Source of the DNA: an uncultured Bacteroidota bacterium
GTDB lineage: Bacteria > Bacteroidota > Bacteroidia > Chitinophagales > UBA8649
DNA: 33,985 bases
Assembly (NCBI GenBank): GCA_937139485.1
Contig: CAKZQD010000039.1
Location: 1 to 33,985, forward strand
Direction of reading: 5' to 3'
The translations under genes and the position numbers were made by a program. Under the pieces are notes generated by a model. The model was not told the DNA's origin. It saw only the letters and a program-made list of their open reading frames with translations, and made no database searches. Position 1 is the first letter of the stretch, and each line of letters begins with the position of its first letter. Of the stretch, positions 25,088 through 31,883 are shown piece after piece.

Positions 25088-25120
25088 TTTGTTTTTGTTA
25101 AATAATTTAGCATATCTTTG
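25088..25120 (+). promoter_or_regulatory. Promoter of the small-protein/biosynthetic series
   Basis: TTTG (25088-25091), 21 bases, then TATCTTTG (25113-25120), an exact TAnnTTTG match. It lies 41 bases before the ATG at 25162. A second TTTG at 25094-25097 would give a shorter 15-base spacing. Confidence 0.65.
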
Positions 25121-25161
25121 TAATGTAAATATAAAAACATAAATGTAATAATTTAAACAAA

Positions 25162-25308
25162 ATGAATAAAACGATAGAAAAGAAAGCTAACCACCAAGCC
25201 GATATTAAAAACCCTAACAAAGGAACTAGTGGTAAAAATGAAACCTTTAAAAAGAATCAAGACAACCGAGCTAATCAAAAAAATCCTAATCATAAAAAAA
25301 CGAAATAA
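25162..25308 (+). CDS. 48-residue hydrophilic protein with ANQ-x-NPN motif
   Basis: A small basic, Asn/Lys-rich, probably disordered protein: it starts MNKTIEKKANHQADIKNPN, has a central GTSGKNETFKKN, and ends DNRANQKNPNHKK. The pattern N-R/H-x-x-Q-x-N-P-N recurs in many small Bacteroidota proteins that I recall as uncharacterised, and also in the next gene here. Support: a good promoter 41 bases upstream, A-rich sequence before the ATG, overlap of its TAA with the next ATG (TAATG), and the motif. There are no Cys residues, leader-type GG site or core-like Ser/Thr cluster, so it is not an obvious RiPP precursor. Confidence 0.65.
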   Translation: MNKTIEKKANHQADIKNPNKGTSGKNETFKKNQDNRANQKNPNHKKTK

Positions 25309-25445
25309 TGAAATATTCTTACAAATTTAAAATCAATAAAATGAAAACATTTAAAAATGAACCAACACAAGATGATTTAGACAATCACGCTAATCAATTA
25401 AACCCGAATAATGATGAATACTGGCATTCGAGAGAAAACAATTAA
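25308..25445 (+). CDS. 45-residue protein with ANQ-x-NPN-x-x-x-x-YW motif
   Basis: A small protein starting at the ATG that overlaps the previous stop (TAATG); a second in-frame ATG at 25341 would give 34 residues (MKTFKNEPTQ...). The C-terminal half reads DNHANQLNPNNDEYWHSREN, a signature (N-x-x-Q-x-N-P-N-N-x-x-Y-W-x-S-R) that I recognise from uncharacterised small proteins across Bacteroidota. It shares DN-R/H-ANQ-x-NPN with the preceding gene, so the two are probably distant paralogues. The function is unknown. A role as substrate or regulator of the downstream enzymes is only a possibility. Confidence 0.65.
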   Translation: MKYSYKFKINKMKTFKNEPTQDDLDNHANQLNPNNDEYWHSRENN

Positions 25446-25469
25446 ATACTAAACTTTAAAACCAATTAT

Positions 25470-25754
25470 ATGAAATTACAAAGACAAGAAATATGCGTTC
25501 AAATTGAACGCATAATCATAGAACTCAATGAAAACTATAGAAGATTGAATATTAATATTGAACCATTAAATAGAAAAATAGCATTTGATATATATTCAAA
25601 TCTTATTGATTTAGCTTTTAATTTTCAAGAAAAAGTAATCAATGAAAAAATTTTGATAGAAAAATTGAAAAAAATACTGTTTACTTTAAATATTATTGGT
25701 TCACAATTACCTATATTAGATAAACTAATTAAAGAACTCAATGAAAATACTTAA
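25470..25754 (+). CDS. Small helical protein, unknown function
   Basis: A 94-residue protein rich in Ile, Leu, Asn and Glu, predicted to be nearly all alpha-helix with amphipathic heptad-like segments (QIERIIIELNENYRRL at 12-27; EKILIEKLKKILFTLNIIG near 60-78). There is no signal peptide or transmembrane segment and no family that I recognise. It resembles four-helix-bundle proteins in general, including the 23S-rRNA-intervening-sequence (S23) type, but the match is not strong enough to assign. Its last 14 bases overlap the start of the GT4 gene, so it is translated as part of that operon. Confidence 0.65.
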   Translation: MKLQRQEICVQIERIIIELNENYRRLNINIEPLNRKIAFDIYSNLIDLAFNFQEKVINEKILIEKLKKILFTLNIIGSQLPILDKLIKELNENT

Positions 25755-27024
25755 AATAATACACGGCTACCCACCAAACTACAATGCTGGTTCGGAGGTT
25801 TATAGCCAATCTATTGTAAATGAATTGAAAAAAAAACACGAAATCACTGTTTTTACTAGAGAAGAAAATGTTTATGAAAAAGATTTTGAATTCAAAAAAG
25901 AACAAAAAGACGATATTGATTTTTTGTATGTAAATATAGCCAGAGGAAAAGATGGTTATAATCATAACATTGTAAATAAAAAATTTGCAGCTTCATTAAA
26001 AGAAATTAAACCAGAAATTGCTCATATTGGTCATTTGAATCATCTTTCTATAGGAATAGTTGATGAATTAAAAAAACAAAACATCCCTATTTTATATACG
26101 TTACACGATTTTTGGTTAATGTGTCCAAGAGGTCAATTTTTACAAAGAAATTTTGATGGAGAAAAACTTTATTCATTATGCACAAAACAAACAGATGAAA
26201 AATGTGCCAAAAACTGTTATTCTATGTATTGTTCTGGAACCGAAACCCATGAAACAGATTTAAAATATTGGGAAAGCTGGGTAAATCATAGAATGGTAGA
26301 TATTAAAAATACTGTTTCTAAAATTGATTTGTTTCACGCACCATCAAAATATTTAATGAATAGATATATTGAAGATTTTGACATTCCCAAAGAAAAGATA
26401 TTTTATTTAGATTATGGTTTTCCGCTTGACTATCTAAAACCTGTAGAAGATAAAAATAATGAAATGTTTATTTTTGGATATATTGGCACACACATTCCAT
26501 CTAAAGGAATAGAACTATTAATAAAAGCTTTTACTAAAATACAAATACCTGCGAAACTTAAAATATTTGGTCGAGAACTGGGGCAAAATACTCAAGCACT
26601 AAAAAAACTAGCTCAAAGTAGTATAAATGAAATAGAATTTTGTGGCGAATATATCAATGAGAATATTGCCAAAAAAGTATTTAGCAAAGTAGATGCTATA
26701 GTAGTTCCATCTATTTGGGGAGAAAATTCTCCTTTGGTAATTCACGAAGCGCAAGCTTGTAAAATACCAGTAATTACCGCAAATTTTGGTGGAATGAAAG
26801 AATATGTAGCACATAAAGTAAACGGACTTTTATTTGAACATAGAAATATGGAAAGTCTTTTCACTGAAATGAAATTTGCACTTCAAAACCCAGAAAAGAT
26901 GAAAAAATATGGTGAAAAAGCCTATTTATATTCTGAAAATGGGAAAATTCCAAATATAAAAGAACATTGCGAAGCTTTAGAAAAAAAATACATGCAACTC
27001 TTAAAAAATAAAGATGAACAATAA
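25741..27024 (+). CDS. GT4-family glycosyltransferase
   Basis: A 427-residue GT-B-fold retaining glycosyltransferase. N-terminal domain: KIIHGYPPNYNAGSEVYSQS (5-24). Donor-binding domain: IFGYIGTHIPSKGIELLIKA (244-263) and the E-x7-E region GENSPLVIHEAQA (327-339). A Cys-rich insertion, Cys128, 147, 155, 159 and 164, follows LHDFWLMCPRGQ; similar GT4 members carry this and it may bind metal. The donor sugar and acceptor are unknown. It is cytosolic or peripheral. It overlaps the preceding gene by 14 bases and the following radical SAM gene by 11, so the enzymes are probably made together. Confidence 0.9.
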   Translation: MKILKIIHGYPPNYNAGSEVYSQSIVNELKKKHEITVFTREENVYEKDFEFKKEQKDDIDFLYVNIARGKDGYNHNIVNKKFAASLKEIKPEIAHIGHLNHLSIGIVDELKKQNIPILYTLHDFWLMCPRGQFLQRNFDGEKLYSLCTKQTDEKCAKNCYSMYCSGTETHETDLKYWESWVNHRMVDIKNTVSKIDLFHAPSKYLMNRYIEDFDIPKEKIFYLDYGFPLDYLKPVEDKNNEMFIFGYIGTHIPSKGIELLIKAFTKIQIPAKLKIFGRELGQNTQALKKLAQSSINEIEFCGEYINENIAKKVFSKVDAIVVPSIWGENSPLVIHEAQACKIPVITANFGGMKEYVAHKVNGLLFEHRNMESLFTEMKFALQNPEKMKKYGEKAYLYSENGKIPNIKEHCEALEKKYMQLLKNKDEQ

Positions 27025-28039
27025 AATATGGAGAATAACTTTAGATACAAATCCAGAAGATTGTAATCTAAAATGTATTATGTGCGAAGAGCATTCTGAG
27101 TTTAGTAATTTTAAAGAAAAGCTATTTCAAAAAACAGGAACTAGAGCTAGGAGAATGCCCAAAGCTTGGATAAAAGATATTTTTACCGAAGCTAAAGAAC
27201 TAGGCATAAAAGAAATTATTCCATCTACAATGGGCGAGCCCTTGATGTATAAAAATATTGAAGATTTTTTTGTTTTAGCAAAAGAAACTGGCATTAAAAT
27301 AAACCTTACAACAAATGGTACTTTTCCTAAAAAAAAGATGGAAGAATGGTCTAAACTTATTATTCCAGTAACGTCAGACACTAAAATATCATTTAACGGT
27401 TCTACTGAAGAAACTGCTACACTAGTAATGAAAAAAATTAACTATACGGAACAAATAAATAAAATAAAAGAATTTGTTACATACAGAAACGAGCATTTCA
27501 AAAAAACAGGTTTCTACAGTAGAATTACTCTACAACTAACCTTTATGCAAAACAATATGCACGAACTTTCAGACATTGTAAAACTAAGTGCAGCACTAGA
27601 TATAGATAGAATAAAAGGTCATCATTTATGGACTCATTTTAAAGAAATAGAACATTTAAACTTTAAAAAAGATGAAAGTTCCATGAATAAGTGGAATAAA
27701 ATAGTTGACGAAGCTAAAGACACAGCAGAAAAACATCGAAAACCTGATGGTTCAAAAGTACTTTTAGACCAAATAGAATATTTAAAACTCTCAGAAAATA
27801 AAGAAGTTCCCAAAGAATACAACTGTCCGTTTTTAGAAAAAGAGCTTTGGATTTCGGCAACAGGAAAGATTTCTCCTTGCTGTGCACCAGACGAACAAAG
27901 AGATAGTTTAGGCGACTTTGGAAATTATCCAGAAACTAAAATTAAAGATGTTTTAGAAAGTGAAAAATATAAAGATTTAGCAAAAAACTACAAAAATCAT
28001 TCGCTTTGTAAAAAATGCGTAATGAGGAAAAAAGATTAG
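27014..28039 (+). CDS. Radical SAM enzyme with SPASM-like C-terminus
   Basis: A 341-residue radical SAM protein. The [4Fe-4S] motif is C-x3-C-x2-C at Cys17, 21 and 24 (DCNLKCIMCEEH), directly after the first strand WRITLDTNP. A GEP-like SAM-contact motif occurs in STMGEPLM, followed by INLTTNGT. The C-terminus has further cysteines at 271, 289, 290, 332 and 335 in a SPASM/twitch-type arrangement (YNCPF, ISPCCAPDE, LCKKC) for auxiliary clusters. SPASM enzymes modify peptides, proteins or small molecules; the substrate here is unknown. It overlaps the GT4 gene upstream, and the next gene starts at or just after its stop. Confidence 0.9.
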   Translation: MNNKIWRITLDTNPEDCNLKCIMCEEHSEFSNFKEKLFQKTGTRARRMPKAWIKDIFTEAKELGIKEIIPSTMGEPLMYKNIEDFFVLAKETGIKINLTTNGTFPKKKMEEWSKLIIPVTSDTKISFNGSTEETATLVMKKINYTEQINKIKEFVTYRNEHFKKTGFYSRITLQLTFMQNNMHELSDIVKLSAALDIDRIKGHHLWTHFKEIEHLNFKKDESSMNKWNKIVDEAKDTAEKHRKPDGSKVLLDQIEYLKLSENKEVPKEYNCPFLEKELWISATGKISPCCAPDEQRDSLGDFGNYPETKIKDVLESEKYKDLAKNYKNHSLCKKCVMRKKD

Positions 28040-28041
28040 CA

Positions 28042-29460
28042 ATGATTCAAGAAAAAATTATAAACGATTTTAAAGAATTTAGCAAAAAAAATGAAAACAT
28101 TTTGGCAGCTATTTTGTACGGTTCTTTTGCTAGAAATACCGCAGGATTAAATTCTGATATAGATTTAGCGGTATTAATAAATCCTATATTTAAAAAAGAA
28201 AATCTAATAGCCTCTTTAAAAAATAATTTTATTAAATATGATGTCTTAGATGTTATATATGTAAAACTTAGAAATAAAGTTGTTATTTATTTCAAAAACA
28301 TTCCAAAACTTGAAATTGCATTTATAAATAATTTAGAAGAATTAAAGAGAAATTATATTGGTTCCAATATTCCTTTTGAACTTACAAAAAACACAATACT
28401 TTTTGATAAAACAAATGCTTTATTAAATCAACTTCAAAAATTTAATTCACCTACAAATATTGATATTGAAAAAATTATTGCAGAATTAATTCCAAAATTT
28501 ATTTATGAATTTGAAAGTTGCTCAACAGCTCATAGCAGAAGCGATAGTTATCATTTTTATTTCTTCTATAATATTGCTTTTGGTATTGCTACACAATTAC
28601 GATATTTAGCAAGTGGAAAAACGCAACATTATTATTTACCAAAAGGTATGAGTTTTGATATTATAAAAAATGAAAAAGAAAGGCAAGTATTTTACGAATT
28701 ATCTGGCACTACTTTTTTACCTAAAGGAAATGAGAAAAAACGATTGCTTTTAGATTTCTTTTATTCTTCTTTAGAAAAACTAAACTATGATGGTTTTAAA
28801 GAAATAAAAAACACTTTAGAATTTTTTTTTGAAAGAGATTTTATTTGGAATTTTAGAGATATTTCAAAATTTAATTCAAAGGCAAAAAGCAAACAAATAT
28901 TTAGAACTTCTTCGTTAACTGCTTATCAAGAAAATGATAAAGCAATTGATTTTTTAAAAGCAAACAACATAAAAACTATAATCGATTTAAGAGCGCCAAG
29001 AGAAATTAAAAAAAATAGCTATAAAACAAATTTTAAAAAAGAATTTGAATATTTAGTAGCATCTTTTGACCCTTGGAATCAGCCAAAATGGTTTCAAAAA
29101 CTAAATCATAAAGGCAAAGAAGATTACGAAATAGCATATCATTTTTTTATTGCAGCTTGTAAAAACCAAGTAGAAGTTGTCTTTAAAACAATTTTAAAAA
29201 GCGAAGGCGCTGTGGCTATTCATTGTCACGCTGGTAAAGATAGAACAGGTTTAATAATTTTACTCATAAATATGTTATTAGAACTAAATTATCAAGAAAT
29301 TTTAAACGATTATTTAGCGAGCGAAATGGATACAAAAAAATCGAATTTTGAAATCTATTACAATATAATTCAAGAAGAAGGTGGAATTGTAAAATATCTC
29401 AAATCTTGTAATATGAAACAAGAAGAAATTTTAGCTTTAAAACAAAAACTCATTAACTAA
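28042..29460 (+). CDS. Nucleotidyltransferase fused to tyrosine-phosphatase domain
   Basis: A 472-residue two-domain protein. N-terminus (~1-110): MNT/pol-beta-type nucleotidyltransferase with LYGSFARNTAGLNSDIDLAV, giving the GS motif at 27-28 and acidic residues at 39 and 41. The middle (~130-260) is helical and HEPN-like. C-terminus (~285-472): tyrosine-phosphatase fold of the Y_phosphatase3 type, with IFRTSSLTAY, TIIDLRAPRE and the catalytic H-C-x5-R loop AIHCHAGKDRTG (Cys395, Arg401). ATG 28042 is preferred; ATG 28015, inside the radical SAM gene, would add 9 residues. The pairing suggests addition of a nucleotide or phosphate group and its removal on a shared substrate, but this is inference. 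Confidence 0.85.
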   Translation: MIQEKIINDFKEFSKKNENILAAILYGSFARNTAGLNSDIDLAVLINPIFKKENLIASLKNNFIKYDVLDVIYVKLRNKVVIYFKNIPKLEIAFINNLEELKRNYIGSNIPFELTKNTILFDKTNALLNQLQKFNSPTNIDIEKIIAELIPKFIYEFESCSTAHSRSDSYHFYFFYNIAFGIATQLRYLASGKTQHYYLPKGMSFDIIKNEKERQVFYELSGTTFLPKGNEKKRLLLDFFYSSLEKLNYDGFKEIKNTLEFFFERDFIWNFRDISKFNSKAKSKQIFRTSSLTAYQENDKAIDFLKANNIKTIIDLRAPREIKKNSYKTNFKKEFEYLVASFDPWNQPKWFQKLNHKGKEDYEIAYHFFIAACKNQVEVVFKTILKSEGAVAIHCHAGKDRTGLIILLINMLLELNYQEILNDYLASEMDTKKSNFEIYYNIIQEEGGIVKYLKSCNMKQEEILALKQKLIN

Positions 29461-29464
29461 AACA

Positions 29465-31120
29465 ATGAATACTACTTTAGCTATTTATGGTATTAAAGAT
29501 CGGTTTGTAGACGAAAACCCAACTTATGTGCACGACCATAATTTGTGTGTAATGCACAAGGGAAATATTACTCAATACCTTCATTTAGAAAGATATACAA
29601 GAAGAAAATTTGACAACAGACTTGATTTATTTATTGAGACATTAATTGATGAAAAACTTCTCAACTTACCAAATGAATTTGATATAATTTCTGTAGACAA
29701 TTTCGTAGCTAGTGCTTTTATTTCTAAAAATGGAAGACTTCAAATACAAAACATTAGCACTAAAGAAAATCCAGATAAACATAGAATAGCCAAATCTTGG
29801 TTTGAAAAGGAAAAATTTAATGGAAAAGAACTAAACGCAAAAATTATTCCTCACGAATTAGCACACATTTTTTCTTGTATTCCATTTTTTGGAAAATTTA
29901 AAGAAAACAGCTTACTAATTCATTTTGATGGTGGAGCAAGTGTAAGTAATTTCTCCGCTTTTACTTTCAAAAATAATAAAATAAATTATTTAGAATCTCA
30001 TTGGGAATTAGCGCATTTATCAAAATTTTTTAATGACAATGCTTTGAATTTTGCAATATTAAATGCTCGCAAACAAGAACATTTGAGCGTTCCCGGAAAA
30101 CTTATGGGTTTTGCATCTTTTGGTACATATTCTAAAAAAATAGAAAATTGGTTAAATAAAAATAATTATTTCAAAAATATTTGGAATAATTATGATGATT
30201 TTTCCAAAAAAGCTAAAGAAAATTTTAATATAGATTTAAAAACATTTGACACAACGATTCCTTTTTTACAAGATATAGCAGCAACTTTTCAGCATATATT
30301 TACTCAAGAAACTATTAAAAAACTAAATAATTTAAAAGACAAAACAAATACCGACTATCTTTATTACACTGGTGGCTCTGCTTTGAATATTGTTACAAAT
30401 TCTAAAATAATTCAATCTAAACTTTTTAAAAATGTATTTATTCCACCTTGTACAAACGATGCTGGTTTATCTATAGGTGCAGCCGCCTACAATGAATGGA
30501 AAAAAGATAACAATATTACAAATTCAAGTCCATATTTAAATAATATTGGTTTAGACTTTTGTAATAAGCTTCATGACTCAAATTTAATTAAAAAAGTAGC
30601 AAAACTATTGCTAAACAAAAAAGTCATAGGAATAGCTAATGGAGCCGCAGAAATTGGCCCAAGAGCGCTAGGAAATAGAAGTATTATTGCTTTAGCAAAT
30701 AATAAAAAATTGGCCAATAAAGTGAGTACTTTTCATAAAAAAAGAGAATGGTACAGACCTATTGCGCCTGTTATGCTAAAAAATATAGCAGATATGGTTA
30801 CTAATAAAAACGTTCATCACTTATCTAAATATATGCTTTTAGATTATAAAATTTTACCCAAATATGAAACACATTTGGAAGGAGTTACTCACATAAACAA
30901 AACTGCTAGAATTCAAACTATATCTGAAAGAAATGAAAATCCTTTTATTTATGATTTATTGTCCTACTTATATAATAAACACAATGTTTATGCTTTAATT
31001 AACACTTCTTTTAACATTAAAGGAGAACCAATTGTTCATACAAAAAAAGATGCCTTAAAGTCAGCAAAAAAAATGAATTTAGATGCCGTGATTATCGATT
31101 TTAAATTAATAAATATATAA
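29465..31120 (+). CDS. O-carbamoyltransferase (NodU/CmcH/TobZ family)
   Basis: A 551-residue full-length member of the family that transfers a carbamoyl group from carbamoyl phosphate, through carbamoyl-AMP, to a hydroxyl, typically of a sugar. N-terminal Kae1-like domain: HDHNLCVM near the start, the His pair of PHELAH (129-134) at the metal site, LIHFDGGASVSNF (151-163), YTGGSALN (301-308) and CTNDAGLSIGAA. C-terminal YrdC-like domain: AEIGPRALGNRSI (395-407), KREWYRPIAPV (426-436) and NTSFNIKGEPIVH. All key motifs look intact. It starts 4 bases after the previous stop. Beside a glycosyltransferase it probably decorates a sugar-containing product. Confidence 0.93.
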   Translation: MNTTLAIYGIKDRFVDENPTYVHDHNLCVMHKGNITQYLHLERYTRRKFDNRLDLFIETLIDEKLLNLPNEFDIISVDNFVASAFISKNGRLQIQNISTKENPDKHRIAKSWFEKEKFNGKELNAKIIPHELAHIFSCIPFFGKFKENSLLIHFDGGASVSNFSAFTFKNNKINYLESHWELAHLSKFFNDNALNFAILNARKQEHLSVPGKLMGFASFGTYSKKIENWLNKNNYFKNIWNNYDDFSKKAKENFNIDLKTFDTTIPFLQDIAATFQHIFTQETIKKLNNLKDKTNTDYLYYTGGSALNIVTNSKIIQSKLFKNVFIPPCTNDAGLSIGAAAYNEWKKDNNITNSSPYLNNIGLDFCNKLHDSNLIKKVAKLLLNKKVIGIANGAAEIGPRALGNRSIIALANNKKLANKVSTFHKKREWYRPIAPVMLKNIADMVTNKNVHHLSKYMLLDYKILPKYETHLEGVTHINKTARIQTISERNENPFIYDLLSYLYNKHNVYALINTSFNIKGEPIVHTKKDALKSAKKMNLDAVIIDFKLINI

Positions 31121-31121
31121 A

Positions 31122-31826
31122 ATGAACTACCTAGAAATAAAAGTTTCAAAGTGTAAAACACACTTTCTATTTGAAGAAAAAAAGCTTTTTGAAAAATCTT
31201 TTATAGAAGTTTTAAAATTTCATAAGGAAGGTTTTGCTCCTGTAAAAGATGAATCTGGCTCATACCATATAGATATTAATGGAAAACCAATTTACAATGA
31301 AAGATATTTAAGAACTTTTGGTTTCTATAATAATTTAGCTAGTGTAATTGATGAAAATAATAATTGGTTTCATGTAAATATAATTGGAAAAAGAATTTAT
31401 TGCGAAAATTTTAGTTGGTGTGGAAATTTTCAAGAAAATATCAGTACAGTTAGAGATTTTCAAAACAACTATTTTCACATTACAAGCAAAGGAGAAAAAC
31501 TTTATGAAAAGAATTATTTGTATGCTGGAGATTTTAAAAATAATTATGCTGTAGTAAAACAAAAAAATGGACTTTGTAAACACATAAATACATCTGGCAA
31601 ATTTATAAACGATAAAGCTTTTTTAGATTTAGGCGTTTTTCATAAGTCCTTTGCTACTGCAAAGGATAAAAATGGCTGGTTTCATATTAATATAAATGGA
31701 AACGAATTATACTCAGAAAGATTTCTGGCCATAGAACCTTTTTATAATGGATTTGCTTTGGTAGAAAATTTCAATAATACAAAACAAATAATTGATGAAC
31801 TAGGTAATAAAATCTTAAATGTTTAA
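31122..31826 (+). CDS. WG-repeat protein
   Basis: A 234-residue protein built of six repeats of about 33 residues with consensus F-x-x-x-x-A-x-V-x-D-x-x-x-x-x-FHI-N-x-x-G-x-x-I/L-Y. Examples: NNLASVIDENNNWFHVNIIG, YFHITSKGEKLYEKNYLYAG and WFHININGNELYSERFLAIE. It has no signal peptide, so it is probably cytosolic. The repeats are more alike in order and wording to a WG-repeat protein that I remember from biosynthetic-type clusters in other phyla than to generic WG repeats, but this needs a search. The function is unknown; protein scaffold or substrate binding is plausible. It starts one base after the carbamoyltransferase stop (31120) and ends the operon. Confidence 0.85.
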   Translation: MNYLEIKVSKCKTHFLFEEKKLFEKSFIEVLKFHKEGFAPVKDESGSYHIDINGKPIYNERYLRTFGFYNNLASVIDENNNWFHVNIIGKRIYCENFSWCGNFQENISTVRDFQNNYFHITSKGEKLYEKNYLYAGDFKNNYAVVKQKNGLCKHINTSGKFINDKAFLDLGVFHKSFATAKDKNGWFHININGNELYSERFLAIEPFYNGFALVENFNNTKQIIDELGNKILNV

Positions 31827-31833
31827 ACAAAAA

Positions 31834-31861
31834 AAAAGGAGAAACAAATATTTCTCCTTTT
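31834..31861. terminator. Bidirectional terminator between the biosynthetic series and thrS
   Basis: A perfect 11-bp stem, AAAAGGAGAAA (31834-31844) with TTTCTCCTTTT (31851-31861), and the 6-base loop CAAATA. It has an A-run on one flank and T-rich sequence on the other. It sits between the convergent WG-repeat gene (+) and thrS (-) and can serve both. Confidence 0.88.
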
Positions 31862-31883
31862 CTATAAATATAAAAAAATAAAA

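Noticed and set aside
25162..25445. The two small proteins as RiPP precursors for the radical SAM enzyme
   Set aside because: They have no Cys, no clear leader/core boundary and no repeated core, and the ANQ-x-NPN motif seems to occur in many unrelated settings. Kept only as a possibility.
28042..29460. MNT-HEPN toxin-antitoxin system
   Set aside because: The transferase is fused to a phosphatase and embedded in a biosynthetic operon, with no separate HEPN toxin gene bearing an R-x4-6-H motif that I can identify.
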